From Marixanthomonas ophiurae (GTDB taxonomy: Bacteria; Bacteroidota; Bacteroidia; Flavobacteriales; Flavobacteriaceae): a DNA stretch of 64,000 nucleotides. Below the pieces are notes generated by a model. The model was not told the origin of the DNA, made no database searches, and worked only from the letters and a program-made list of their open reading frames with translations. Both the position numbers and the translations under genes were made by a program. Positions 36,328 through 45,853 of the stretch are shown here, in pieces. How positions within the stretch are numbered: the first letter of the stretch is position 1; each line of letters begins with the position of its first letter. The stretch lies in the NCBI RefSeq assembly GCF_003413745.1, contig NZ_QVID01000001.1, forward strand, positions 1,364,001-1,428,000, read 5' to 3'.

Positions 36328-36948
36328 CTATTGTTTCAAAACTTTCTTTATTTCGGCAAGCGCTTCTTTTTCATCACCCCAGCCTTCAATGGTTACAGTG
36401 TCAACCGTGTCGTAATTTGAAAACCAAAGTTCAATTATTTTAAGCGCGTTGGGATATTTTTCTGTAAATTCAGTAAATGTACTGGCGGGGACAGTTTGCA
36501 GCCTTTTTTCTGAAGGAATACAGATTACCTTATAATCTTGCTCTCCATTATCTAGTATTTTCAATACTCCAATCGGAATGGTTTCCACCACTGAACCGGA
36601 AAGTAAGCTTGAGGAAATAACCAGCGCATCTAGCGGGTCTCCGTCGCCACCCTTTGAAGAATCTGAATACGTGGATGGAATAAAGCCGTAATTACCAGGA
36701 TAGGGTAGGTATTCGATTATTCGGTCTTTCCCGTCCCTTTGATCGACTTTTAATTTTTTTAGTTCTTTATTATATTCAATTTTAGCGTTGGTTCCAGCAG
36801 GTATTTCAATCACGACATGAATTGTATTGTTGTTTGAAAAGGTAGGAACGTCTGCCAATGACTGGCAACTTTGAAATAAAAAGAAAACTGTTCCTATTAA
36901 TATAAGCCTTAAAACTAGATACTTTCGGTGCTTGTAAAATTGAATCAT
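36328..36948 (-). CDS. Lipoprotein family I inorganic pyrophosphatase
   Basis: A 206-residue soluble-type pyrophosphatase with a lipoprotein signal (ILIGTVFFLFQSC), so it acts outside the cytoplasm. Active-site pieces of family I are present: VIEIPAGTNAKIEYN (Glu, Lys, Glu), YPGNYGF (two Tyr), GDGDPLDALV (three metal Asp) and LDNGEQDYK. The Tyr-Lys pair expected near the C-terminus (usually NYK) reads NYD here. Start ATG 36948; the frame extends upstream into antisense topA sequence. Exported members are common in flavobacteria. Confidence 0.82.
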   Translation of the reverse strand: MIQFYKHRKYLVLRLILIGTVFFLFQSCQSLADVPTFSNNNTIHVVIEIPAGTNAKIEYNKELKKLKVDQRDGKDRIIEYLPYPGNYGFIPSTYSDSSKGGDGDPLDALVISSSLLSGSVVETIPIGVLKILDNGEQDYKVICIPSEKRLQTVPASTFTEFTEKYPNALKIIELWFSNYDTVDTVTIEGWGDEKEALAEIKKVLKQ

Positions 36949-37059
36949 GTGGCAGATAGTATTAAAATTAACACCTGTAATCTCTTGATTTTTTGGCTTA
37001 TACCGTGTTAATGGAAGCCTAAATTTTAAAAGGTAAACAATGGAGTAAAAAAAATCACA

Positions 37060-37067
37060 TACTTTTG
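37060..37067 (+). promoter_or_regulatory. -7 box of topA
   Basis: TACTTTTG, exact TAnnTTTG, 21 bases before the ATG at 37088. No TTG at the usual -33 distance. Confidence 0.4.
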
Positions 37068-37087
37068 TAACCCAAACAAAAATGTAT

Positions 37088-39610
37088 ATGGCAAAGAATT
37101 TAGTGATAGTAGAGTCGCCCGCGAAGGCTAAAACCATTGAAAAATTTTTAGGAAAAGATTTCAAGGTTACTTCCAGTTTTGGGCACATTGCAGATCTGCC
37201 GTCAAAAGAGATAGGTGTTGATACCGAGGGAGATTTTACTCCTAAATATATAGTACCGAGCGATAAAAAGAGCTTGGTAAAAGATTTAAAGAAACTGGCA
37301 GGCAAAGCAGAGATGGTTTGGCTAGCGAGTGATGAGGACCGAGAAGGAGAGGCGATAGCGTGGCATTTAGCCGAAGAGCTAGACTTGAAAGATGAAAAAA
37401 CGAAACGAATTGTTTTTCATGAGATCACTAAAACGGCCATATTAAAAGCGATTGAAAACCCTCGAAAAATAGATTATAATCTTGTAAATGCCCAGCAAGC
37501 ACGTCGAATTTTGGACCGCTTGGTAGGATATGAACTTTCGCCGGTTTTATGGCGAAAAGTAAAAGGAGGTCTTTCCGCGGGACGGGTACAAAGTGTTGCC
37601 GTACGATTAATTGTAGAGCGCGAACGTGATATTGAAGTGTTTAGCCCAGTTGCTTCGTATCGAGTGGATGCCGAATTTAAAACCGAAGACGGCAGCACAT
37701 TTAAAGCAAAAATTCCGAAAAACTTTGAAACCGAAAAAGCGGCTAGAGAGTTTCTTCAGAAAAATGTAGGTGCAAATTATAAAATAGCCGACCTTACTAA
37801 AAAGCCAGCTAAAAAATCACCTGCACCACCATTTACAACATCAACGCTTCAGCAGGAAGCAGCAAGAAAGTTATATTTTTCAGTTGGAAAAACAATGACC
37901 ATTGCACAACGGTTGTACGAAGCTGGTTTAATTACCTATATGCGTACCGATAGCGTCAACCTCTCAAACGATGCTAAAAAAGCAGCCGAAAAGGAAATTG
38001 GTTCTGCTTATGGTGATAAATACAGCCAGCCAAGAAACTATAAAGGAAAATCTAAAGGAGCGCAAGAGGCGCACGAGGCCATTCGCCCTACTGAAATGGC
38101 AAAACATGGTATTCAAGGAGATCGTGATCAAGAACGGTTGTACGATTTAATTTGGAAACGTACCATCGCTTCGCAAATGAGCGATGCACAATTAGAACGC
38201 ACTAATGTAAAAATTGATGTGCTGGGGAAAGAAAAGGTGTCAGAACAATTCACTGCTAATGGTGAAATGATAAAATTTGACGGGTTCCTTAAAGTGTACT
38301 TAGAAGGTACTGATACCGAAGATGAAGAAAAAGACGGTATGTTGCCTAAACTTACTAAAGGTGATGACTTAGATAATAAGTTTATTACAGCAACCGAGCG
38401 TTTTACAAGACCACCGTATCGATTCACGGAAGCTTCTTTGGTAAAACGATTAGAAGAGTTAGGTATTGGCCGTCCGTCAACTTATGCGCCAACAATTTCG
38501 ACTATTATAAGTCGAAACTATGTGGAGAAAGGAACCGTTGAAGGTGTGGAGCGAAAGTATATTCAGTTAACGCTTGCAAAAGATGCTGTTAAAGATAAAA
38601 CGTTGACAGAAACCGTTGGGAGCGATAAAGGAAAATTGGTCCCGACCGATATTGGAATGATTGTAAATGATTTCTTAGTAGAGCACTTCGGAAATATTCT
38701 TGATTACAATTTTACGGCTAAAGTAGAAGAAGACTTTGATGACATTGCCGAAGGAAAAGAGCAGTGGAAAGAAATGCTTCAGGATTTTTATAAAAAATTC
38801 CATCCGCACGTAGAAGATGTGCAAGAAAACGCCGAGCGCGAAAGTGGGGAACGCATTTTGGGTGAACACCCTGAAACTGGAAGAACCATTTTGGTTCGAT
38901 TAGGAAAATACGGTCCGATGGCTCAAATTGGAGCACCAGACGATGAAGAAAAGCAATTTGCAAGTTTACGTCCAGACCAACAGTTGCACTTAGTGACCCT
39001 TGAAGAAGTGTTAGATTTATTTAAACTTCCAAAAGACTTAGGTGTTTACGATGGGGAAGAGGTACAAACTAACAACGGCCGTTATGGACCGTATGTGCGA
39101 TGGGGTAAAAAATTCATTTCATTACCAAAAGGCTTAGATCCTTTAGATGTAGATATGGAAAAAGCCAAAGAACTAATTGAAGAAAAGAAAAAAGCCGATG
39201 CTCCAATATATGAATATGAAGATTTACCTGTACAAAAAGGAGTAGGTCGCTTTGGTCCGTTTATTAAATGGAACAATATGTTTATTAACGTAAACAAGAA
39301 GTATGATTTCGATAATCTTTCCGAAGAAGATATCATTGAATTGATTGAAACAAAAAAGCAGAAAGAAATCGATAAACTTATAAACGAATGGCCAGATGAA
39401 GGTATTCGTTTAGAAAAAGCACGATGGGGACGTTTCAATTTAATAAAGGGTAAAACTAAAGTTGAGTTGCCAAAAACTACAAAGGCAGATAAAATAACAC
39501 TTGATGAGGCTAAAGATATTTTAGAGAAAAAGGGGCCTAAAAAGAAAGCCAAGAAAAAGGCAACCAAGAAAAAATCAACTAAGAAGAAAACGACAGCTAA
39601 GAAAAAATAA
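37088..39610 (+). CDS. topA: DNA topoisomerase I
   Basis: An 840-residue type IA topoisomerase that relaxes negative supercoils. The Toprim domain is at the start (LVIVESPAKAKTIEKFLG, ASDEDREGEAIAW), the catalytic Tyr sits in ITYMRTDSVNLS, and PSTYAPTIS follows. The C-terminus lacks the classic Zn fingers and instead has three or four Gly-Arg-Tyr-Gly-Pro type repeats (NNGRYGPYVRWGKKF, GVGRFGPFIKWNNMF) and a Lys-rich tail. Either ATG 37082 or 37088 may start it. The stop overlaps the next gene in TAATG, indicating coupling. Confidence 0.96.
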   Translation: MAKNLVIVESPAKAKTIEKFLGKDFKVTSSFGHIADLPSKEIGVDTEGDFTPKYIVPSDKKSLVKDLKKLAGKAEMVWLASDEDREGEAIAWHLAEELDLKDEKTKRIVFHEITKTAILKAIENPRKIDYNLVNAQQARRILDRLVGYELSPVLWRKVKGGLSAGRVQSVAVRLIVERERDIEVFSPVASYRVDAEFKTEDGSTFKAKIPKNFETEKAAREFLQKNVGANYKIADLTKKPAKKSPAPPFTTSTLQQEAARKLYFSVGKTMTIAQRLYEAGLITYMRTDSVNLSNDAKKAAEKEIGSAYGDKYSQPRNYKGKSKGAQEAHEAIRPTEMAKHGIQGDRDQERLYDLIWKRTIASQMSDAQLERTNVKIDVLGKEKVSEQFTANGEMIKFDGFLKVYLEGTDTEDEEKDGMLPKLTKGDDLDNKFITATERFTRPPYRFTEASLVKRLEELGIGRPSTYAPTISTIISRNYVEKGTVEGVERKYIQLTLAKDAVKDKTLTETVGSDKGKLVPTDIGMIVNDFLVEHFGNILDYNFTAKVEEDFDDIAEGKEQWKEMLQDFYKKFHPHVEDVQENAERESGERILGEHPETGRTILVRLGKYGPMAQIGAPDDEEKQFASLRPDQQLHLVTLEEVLDLFKLPKDLGVYDGEEVQTNNGRYGPYVRWGKKFISLPKGLDPLDVDMEKAKELIEEKKKADAPIYEYEDLPVQKGVGRFGPFIKWNNMFINVNKKYDFDNLSEEDIIELIETKKQKEIDKLINEWPDEGIRLEKARWGRFNLIKGKTKVELPKTTKADKITLDEAKDILEKKGPKKKAKKKATKKKSTKKKTTAKKK

Positions 39611-40773
39611 TGATAGAATTTCTCTCGCCGGTTTCAAAAAAAGTAATCGCCCATAAAGAAGTTTTACCGGAAGGTGTTTTAGGTAAAAAAATTGAAACAC
39701 ATACTAATACAGGTGAACTTCCTGATTTAAAAAATGTAAAATTCGCTATTTTAGGAATTCTTGAAAATAGGAATGACGTAAATTATATTGGGGAAACAAT
39801 TTCTTTAGACGATTTTAGAAAAGCTTTTTACTCATTATACCCTGGAAATTGGTCACACGATATCATCGATATTGGTAATATTAATAAAGGTGAGACAGTT
39901 CAGGATACTTTTTTTGCAGTAAAAACTGTAGTAGAGGCGTTGCTTAAAAGAAATATTATTCCGCTTATTCTTGGAGGTAGTCAAGATTTGCTATATGCTC
40001 ATTATAGAGCTTATGATTCACACGGAAGTATGATCAATTTAGCTAACGTAGATACTAAATTTGATTTAGGTGATGCAGAAAAACCAATAAACAATAAATC
40101 TTTTGTAGGAAAAATAATTATTGACAAGCCGTATAATCTATTTAATTATAGCTTGTTAGGATATCAATCATATTTTAACGCTCCAGAAGAGATTGCTTTA
40201 ATGGAAAAATTGTATTTTGACGCCTATAGACTCGGTGAAGTTACCCAGGATATTTCGGTTGTTGAACCAATATTACGTGATGCCGATATTGTTACTTTAG
40301 ATATTTCAGCAATAAAGAATGCAGAAATGAGTTATAACAATATAACCAGTCCAAACGGATTTGATGGTCGTGAAATTTGTGCTATATCGCGATATGCAGG
40401 AATAAGCAACCGAGTAAGTTCTTTTGGTATTTATGAATTGAAAGATTTTAAAAATGCTGAAACTGGAGCTATGTTAGTAGCTCAAATACTTTGGTATTTT
40501 ATTGAAGGAGTCAATTTTAGAGTACAAGAAGGTGAGTTTGATAATGAAAAAAATTACACTACTTATAAAGTGCCAATTGACGATGAGGTGCTGACCTTTA
40601 AAAAAAGCAATAAAACTGGACGATGGTGGATAGAACTACCATTTATTTCAGGTGTTAATAATAAATTAAAAACACCAACGTTATTACCTTGCACTTATGG
40701 CGATTATTTGAGTGCAACGAATCAAGAAATTCCAGAAAGGTGGTTTAAAGCCCGCCGTAAGAATGAAGTATAA
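39610..40773 (+). CDS. Arginase-fold protein (formimidoylglutamase-like), metal ligands degraded
   Basis: A 387-residue protein of the ureohydrolase (arginase/agmatinase/HutG) fold. The segments that normally carry the manganese ligands are recognisable but altered: LGGSQDLLYAHY has Gln where His is expected, LANVDTKFDLGD lacks the DAHxD pattern, and VTLDISAIKNAEMS lacks the second Asp of DxD. It is therefore probably not an active ureohydrolase. It starts inside the topA stop codon and is followed after 114 bases by gldK; this neighbour of gldKLMN recurs in flavobacteria. A structural or T9SS-linked role is speculation. Confidence 0.75.
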   Translation: MIEFLSPVSKKVIAHKEVLPEGVLGKKIETHTNTGELPDLKNVKFAILGILENRNDVNYIGETISLDDFRKAFYSLYPGNWSHDIIDIGNINKGETVQDTFFAVKTVVEALLKRNIIPLILGGSQDLLYAHYRAYDSHGSMINLANVDTKFDLGDAEKPINNKSFVGKIIIDKPYNLFNYSLLGYQSYFNAPEEIALMEKLYFDAYRLGEVTQDISVVEPILRDADIVTLDISAIKNAEMSYNNITSPNGFDGREICAISRYAGISNRVSSFGIYELKDFKNAETGAMLVAQILWYFIEGVNFRVQEGEFDNEKNYTTYKVPIDDEVLTFKKSNKTGRWWIELPFISGVNNKLKTPTLLPCTYGDYLSATNQEIPERWFKARRKNEV

Positions 40774-40822
40774 TCTAACAAACTAAGAATAACGAGAGTT
40801 TAGGGTTTTTTTAAGAAATATG

Positions 40823-40853
40823 TTGCTTTTTAAAAATTTTATAAATAGGTTTA
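40823..40853 (+). promoter_or_regulatory. Candidate promoter of gldKLMN
   Basis: TTG at 40823-40825, 20-base spacer, TAGGTTTA at 40846-40853 (one mismatch to TAnnTTTG). It sits 34 bases before the gldK ATG, allowing transcription apart from topA. Confidence 0.45.
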
Positions 40854-40887
40854 CGCCCTTAAATCTCGAAAATTTAACCTGATACCT

Positions 40888-42261
40888 ATGAAGAAGTTTA
40901 TTGCATTAGCTGCGATTGTTGCCTTTCTATACAGTTGTAACTCCGGAGACCGGGGCGAATTGGTAGGGGCAGAAGGTAAGAAATGGCACCCCGAAAAACC
41001 ATACGGGATGACCCTTATCCCAGGTGGATCTTTCATCATGGGTAAAGCAGACGACGATTTTGTGGCCGTTAACGATGCGCCAACAAAAACGGTTACCGTC
41101 CGCTCTTTTTATATGGACGAAACTGAAGTTACAAATGCCGAATATCGGCAGTTTGTTGAATGGGTGCGTGACTCTACAGTACGACTTAAACTTGCTATCT
41201 TAGCTGATGAAATGGGTGAGACACCTGGCAATGGTGGTATTGGTGATTTTGCTTTTGTAGATCAAGAAAGTGAAGAAATGACCCCGTGGGAGCAATACAA
41301 TTATGATAATTACTACGGTATGGGAGAAGATTTCTATGCCGGAAGGAAGATAAATAATGACATTGATTTAATTTGGGATACATCAGAATTTCCAGATGAG
41401 TTTTATTCCGAAGTAATGGATACCATGTACATTCCTGCTGAAGAAGCATATAATGGACAGCGTACAATAGATGTTGATAAGCTAAAATTTCAATATACCT
41501 ATATGGATATTGGTGCTGCTGCAAAAGCAAAAGGAAAAGACAGAAAAGATTTTATTAAAAAAGAAGAAATACAAATTTATCCAGACACAACAGTTTGGAT
41601 TAAAGATTTCAACTACTCTTATAATGAGCCTATGCATAACGATTACTTTTGGCACGAGGCATACGGAGACTATCCCGTGGTAGGAGTAAGTTGGAAACAG
41701 GCAAAAGCTTTTTGCGCATGGAGAACCTTGTACAAAAACGCATATCAAAAATCAAGAGACCGCCAGCAAGTAAACTCGTTCCGTCTTCCAGGCGAAGCAG
41801 AGTGGGAATATGCGGCTAGAGGTGGTTTAGAATCTGCAACGTACCCTTGGGGTGGTCCTTATGCTAAAAACGATAGAGGTTGTTTTATGGCAAACTTTAA
41901 GCCATTGCGTGGGGATTACGCAGCAGATCAAGCACTTTATACTGTCGAGGCAGATGCTTATGAGCCTAATGATTATAACTTATATAATATGTCAGGTAAC
42001 GTAAGCGAATGGGTTGCATCTTCTTATGATCCTGCTTCTTATGAATACTCGTCTACTATGAACCCAAATGTAAACGATCCCGATAATATGCGTAAAGTGG
42101 TTCGAGGCGGTTCTTGGAAAGATGTTGCGTACTTCTTACAAGTAAGTACTCGTGATTACGAATATGCTGATTCTGCCCGTAGTTATATCGGTTTCAGAAC
42201 CGTTCAAGATTACATGGGTACCGATGTAACGCTTAACAATAACTTTGGCGACGGACGATAA
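40888..42261 (+). CDS. gldK: Gliding/T9SS outer-membrane lipoprotein GldK
   Basis: A 457-residue lipoprotein (signal ending FLYSC) with an FGE-sulfatase-like fold: GMTLIPGGSFIMGKADDD, MDETEVTNAEYRQFVEW, VVGVSWKQAKAFCAWR, FRLPGEAEWEYAARGG, GNVSEWVASSY and VVRGGSWKD are all present. In T9SS, GldK (PorK) and GldN form periplasmic rings under the outer membrane. First of four contiguous gld genes. Confidence 0.96.
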   Translation: MKKFIALAAIVAFLYSCNSGDRGELVGAEGKKWHPEKPYGMTLIPGGSFIMGKADDDFVAVNDAPTKTVTVRSFYMDETEVTNAEYRQFVEWVRDSTVRLKLAILADEMGETPGNGGIGDFAFVDQESEEMTPWEQYNYDNYYGMGEDFYAGRKINNDIDLIWDTSEFPDEFYSEVMDTMYIPAEEAYNGQRTIDVDKLKFQYTYMDIGAAAKAKGKDRKDFIKKEEIQIYPDTTVWIKDFNYSYNEPMHNDYFWHEAYGDYPVVGVSWKQAKAFCAWRTLYKNAYQKSRDRQQVNSFRLPGEAEWEYAARGGLESATYPWGGPYAKNDRGCFMANFKPLRGDYAADQALYTVEADAYEPNDYNLYNMSGNVSEWVASSYDPASYEYSSTMNPNVNDPDNMRKVVRGGSWKDVAYFLQVSTRDYEYADSARSYIGFRTVQDYMGTDVTLNNNFGDGR

Positions 42262-42329
42262 GCCCCTGTCTTATATAACCAAACAAAACTTTAAATCATA
42301 CTAACTAAACTAAACTAAAACTTTTTATT

Positions 42330-42974
42330 ATGGCACAGTCAAGATCATCCAAAAAACTGTTTAATACGGCCTATGGCCTTGGAGCTTCTATTGTTATTAT
42401 GGGAGCATTATTTAAAATTCTTCATTGGGAGATAGGACCTTTAACTGGAGGCTTGCTTTTAGCAGTAGGTCTTATTACCGAAGCAATCATTTTTGCCATT
42501 TCGGCTTTTGAGCCTGTTGATGATGATTTAGACTGGTCTTTGGTATATCCTGAATTAGCAGGAGGCCAAACTATGGGTAAAAAGGCTGAGCAACCTAAGG
42601 ATGCAGAAGGTCTATTGTCTAAAAAATTAGACGAAATGTTAAAAGACGCCCGTATTGATTCAGAATTAATGAACAGCCTAAGCACAAGTATCCGTTCTTT
42701 TGAAGGTGCCGCCAAAGGAATGGCTCCAACTGCTGAAGCGATGAGTTCAACAAAAAAGTATAGCGAGGAAATGGCGTTGGCAGCAGCGCAAATGGAATCG
42801 TTGAATAGCTTGTATAAAGTACAAGTAGAATCTACTAGCCGTCAAACGGAAGTAAACGAGCAAGTAGCAGAAAACGCTACCCAATTGAAACAACAAATGG
42901 AACATTTGGCGACCAACCTTTCTTCTCTTAACGGAGTATATGGTGGAATGCTTTCAGCAATGAACAGAAACTAA
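42330..42974 (+). CDS. gldL: T9SS inner-membrane motor protein GldL
   Basis: A 214-residue protein. Two N-terminal membrane helices (about 15-35 and 40-58; LFKILHWEIGPLTGG between them, with a conserved Glu) are followed by a long cytoplasmic helical region. GldL forms the stator-like pentamer with a GldM dimer that uses the proton gradient. Position between gldK and gldM and the helix-helix-coil layout fix the identity. Confidence 0.95.
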   Translation: MAQSRSSKKLFNTAYGLGASIVIMGALFKILHWEIGPLTGGLLLAVGLITEAIIFAISAFEPVDDDLDWSLVYPELAGGQTMGKKAEQPKDAEGLLSKKLDEMLKDARIDSELMNSLSTSIRSFEGAAKGMAPTAEAMSSTKKYSEEMALAAAQMESLNSLYKVQVESTSRQTEVNEQVAENATQLKQQMEHLATNLSSLNGVYGGMLSAMNRN

Positions 42975-43019
42975 TCTAGTTTTTCAACTAAAATTATTAA
43001 TCTTTAAACAAGACTACAA

Positions 43020-44591
43020 ATGGCAAGTGGAAAACTAGGACCAAGACAAAAGATGATTAATCTAATGTATCTGATTTTCATCGCAATGTTGGCTTTAAAT
43101 ATGTCCAAGGAAGTATTATCGGCTTTCGGACTTTTAAATGAAAAAATTGAATCTGCAAATGTTGATACATCACAACGAAACCAAGCTTTTATGGATGGCT
43201 TGGCAACAAAGGCTAGCGATGAACCTGCACAATATGCTGCAGTGGAAGAAAAAGCGAAGGAGATTTCTGCGATTACAACAGAATTTGACAATTACCTTGA
43301 AGGCTTAAAAGCAGGGGCTGTTGAGAAAATTGAAGATCCTACCGAATATGAAGTAATGGATAAAGCAGATTATTTCAATAACCTATTCTTTGTTGGTGAT
43401 AAATTGAAACCAGAAGGACAAGAGTTTGTTGATAAAATGAATAACTACCGTACTTCAATGATTGAAGTGCTTTCTGATACAGCCGTAGCTAAAAAAGTTG
43501 CAGGTGTTGAAGAGTTAAAAGAGAACATCAATGAAAACTTTAGTACCAACGAAGTGAAAAGAGAAGGTGGTACCCAAGATTGGTTGAATTATCACTACGA
43601 AGGATTTCCATTAATTGCTTCACTCACTAAGATGACATCTATTCAGAATGATGTGAAGACAAACCAAAGTGAAATACTTCAGAAAATGCTATCTGGACAA
43701 CAAGCTGCTGCACTTTCATATAGTAACTATACTACTATTATGGATGTTTCAAAATCTGCTTATTATTCGGGTGAAGAATTTGACGGAGGTATTATGTTAG
43801 GGCGTACAGATGCTAATACAAAACCTAGTCGAGTAGAACTAACACTTGATGGAAGCCCTTTAAGTGAAAACCAATATTCACTGGAAGGTGGGAAAGTAAA
43901 TTTAAAAATTAATGCTGGAAGCCCAGGAGATCACAAAATTGAAGGTTTTCTGTATTATGGTGAAGGTGGTGAAGAAATTGAAGTTCCTGTAAAAACAGGT
44001 TTTTCAACTATCTCAAAACCTAATTCAGCAGTAATTTCAGCAGATAAAATGAACGTGGTGTACCGTGGTGTAGATAACCCAATGACGGTTTCTATCCCTG
44101 GTATTCCTGACAATAAAGTAAGTGCGTCTGCTTCAGGATTAAGTAGAGTTTCTGGAAGTAAATATGTAATGCGACCTACTACTGGATCATCGGTTACGAT
44201 TACAGCTAGTGGAACTTTGCCTGATGGACAAAAAATTAGTACTCCTAAAGAGTTCCGTATTAAAGGAATTCCCGCTCCAATTGGAGCAGTAAGAGGAGAA
44301 ACCGGAATTGTAAGAATGCAACGTCAAGGATTAGAGATAGCTAGTATAAGCGCTATTCTTGAAGATTTTGATTTCGATCTTAATCTACGTGTTACAGGTT
44401 TCAGTTTTAAAGTTTCTGGTCAGCCTACCGTAACGGTAAGTGGTCAAAAATTAGACGGACGTGCCAAAGCTGCGTTGCGTAGAGCAAAACGTGGAGAAGC
44501 AGTGCAAATTTATGACATTAACACCAGTATCTCAGGAAGCAGTGTTAAGTTAAAAAAGACAGCTCCTGTTTTTATTGAGTTGACAAATTAG
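43020..44591 (+). CDS. gldM: T9SS motor/periplasmic shaft protein GldM
   Basis: A 523-residue protein starting ASGKLGPRQKMINLMYLIFIAMLALNMSKEVLSAF, the single membrane helix conserved in GldM/PorM, followed by four periplasmic domains; the C-terminal one has KTAPVFIEL at its end. It transmits GldL motor movement to the GldK/GldN ring. It follows gldL by 45 bases. Confidence 0.96.
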   Translation: MASGKLGPRQKMINLMYLIFIAMLALNMSKEVLSAFGLLNEKIESANVDTSQRNQAFMDGLATKASDEPAQYAAVEEKAKEISAITTEFDNYLEGLKAGAVEKIEDPTEYEVMDKADYFNNLFFVGDKLKPEGQEFVDKMNNYRTSMIEVLSDTAVAKKVAGVEELKENINENFSTNEVKREGGTQDWLNYHYEGFPLIASLTKMTSIQNDVKTNQSEILQKMLSGQQAAALSYSNYTTIMDVSKSAYYSGEEFDGGIMLGRTDANTKPSRVELTLDGSPLSENQYSLEGGKVNLKINAGSPGDHKIEGFLYYGEGGEEIEVPVKTGFSTISKPNSAVISADKMNVVYRGVDNPMTVSIPGIPDNKVSASASGLSRVSGSKYVMRPTTGSSVTITASGTLPDGQKISTPKEFRIKGIPAPIGAVRGETGIVRMQRQGLEIASISAILEDFDFDLNLRVTGFSFKVSGQPTVTVSGQKLDGRAKAALRRAKRGEAVQIYDINTSISGSSVKLKKTAPVFIELTN

Positions 44592-44609
44592 AATATTAAA
44601 ACAAAGACT

Positions 44610-45509
44610 ATGAACAATAAAAATGTTATGACGGCGGTTTTTGGACTTTTAGTGTGCTTTGGTGCTTCGGCACAAGTAAACATACTAAATGCTGACACTC
44701 CGGATGATATAGGTAAGAAGACGGAGGCGCAAATTGCCTATGATAATGATGAGCCATTACCCTACGGTTATGTGGACGAGCGCGATGTATTATGGTCCAA
44801 AGCTGTATGGGAAATTATCGACCTTGACGAACGAGTAAATTTTCCATTATATTACCCTATAGACACCAATAACATTGGTTCAGATCGTAGGTCTTTGTAC
44901 GATGTATTAGTTACCGCTATTAAGAATGGTGAAATAGAAGATGTATATGCTGATTCTTATTTCACTGAAAAAAGAACACTTGATGATTTAGGTGCTTCTT
45001 TGGTGTATAGCGATACTACAGATCTTGGTATTGAGCAATTTAATGCTGAAGGAGTAGTTGATGAACAATACATCCGTAAATTTACACTAGACGCTGGTGA
45101 CTTAGAGGAATGGCGTATTCGTGGCCTTTGGTACATAGATAAGCGCCAAGGTGAATTAAAATACCGTATGTTAGGTATATGTCCAGTTGCAAACGAAGCG
45201 CGTTCTAAGGCATTTCCAGATGACAATATAGACAGTAAAGTTGAGTTGTTTTGGGTTTGGTTTCCTGGTGCAAGGGAAGCATTGCATAATGCCAAGGCTT
45301 TTAACCGTAAAAACACATCACAACCAATCTCGTACGATCACTTATTAAATTCAAGGCGTTTTGAAGGTTTGATTTATAAAGAAGATAATGTGCAAGGAGA
45401 TCGTGGTGTGCGTGATTATATAAACGATAATGCTTTAATGCAATTACTGGAGTCTGATAGAATTGAAGAGAAAGTCCGTAATATGGAAATTGATCTTTGG
45501 AACTATTAA
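44610..45509 (+). CDS. gldN: T9SS periplasmic ring protein GldN
   Basis: A 299-residue exported protein (signal MNNKNVMTAVFGLLVCFGASA) with the GldN/PorN pattern: DERDVLWSKAVWEIIDLDERVNFPLYYP and FWVWFPGAREALHNAKAFNRKN. It forms rings with GldK. It lies 18 bases after gldM and is followed by a terminator, closing the gld operon. Confidence 0.95.
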   Translation: MNNKNVMTAVFGLLVCFGASAQVNILNADTPDDIGKKTEAQIAYDNDEPLPYGYVDERDVLWSKAVWEIIDLDERVNFPLYYPIDTNNIGSDRRSLYDVLVTAIKNGEIEDVYADSYFTEKRTLDDLGASLVYSDTTDLGIEQFNAEGVVDEQYIRKFTLDAGDLEEWRIRGLWYIDKRQGELKYRMLGICPVANEARSKAFPDDNIDSKVELFWVWFPGAREALHNAKAFNRKNTSQPISYDHLLNSRRFEGLIYKEDNVQGDRGVRDYINDNALMQLLESDRIEEKVRNMEIDLWNY

Positions 45510-45536
45510 AATACAGTCTATAAATATTAGTTATAT

Positions 45537-45564
45537 AAAAAACCCTCCAATTTGGAGGGTTTTT
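45537..45564 (+). terminator. Terminator of the gldKLMN operon
   Basis: AAAAACCCTCC / GGAGGGTTTTT hairpin with a 5-base loop, beginning 27 bases after the gldN stop. Confidence 0.88.
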
Positions 45565-45586
45565 ACTTATCTGTTTTTATATAGAT

Positions 45587-45781
45587 TTAAGCTGTTATTT
45601 GACAGTCTTCACAATCTTTTACTTTACCGTAATACGTTTCTCGGTATTTGTGTATGGTTTTAAAAGGAATATTTAAAAACCTTTTCTTTACGTACACCAC
45701 TTTAGCAGTGAACATACCCATCTTTTCGGTAAATCGTTTTTCACTTTTTGTTTTTCGTTTCACTGAAACTAATTTCATCAC
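45587..45781 (-). CDS. Small basic protein with C-terminal CxxC (64 aa)
   Basis: A 64-residue Lys/Arg-rich protein without signal peptide or membrane helix. It has a C-terminal DCEDC motif that could bind zinc or be redox active. The segment FKTIHKYRETYYGKVKDC looks conserved and resembles short hypothetical proteins I recall in other flavobacteria. It is isolated between the gldN terminator and the amidohydrolase gene. The composition differs from shadows of known genes, so I regard it as probably real; function unknown. Confidence 0.55.
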   Translation of the reverse strand: MMKLVSVKRKTKSEKRFTEKMGMFTAKVVYVKKRFLNIPFKTIHKYRETYYGKVKDCEDCQITA

Positions 45782-45853
45782 TTTGTTTTAAAGTTAGTGT
45801 ACAAAGAAACAAAGACTTAGCGGTTTATGCAAAAATACTTCGTTAAACCTTGG

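Noticed and set aside
37082-37305. Upstream extension of the pyrophosphatase frame across topA
   Set aside because: The extension is antisense to topA coding sequence, while ATG 36948 starts a proper lipoprotein signal.
45837-45853. Possible extension of the 64-aa CxxC protein or a terminator before the amidohydrolase end
   Set aside because: The sequence forms no stable hairpin, and no frame links it to the small gene.
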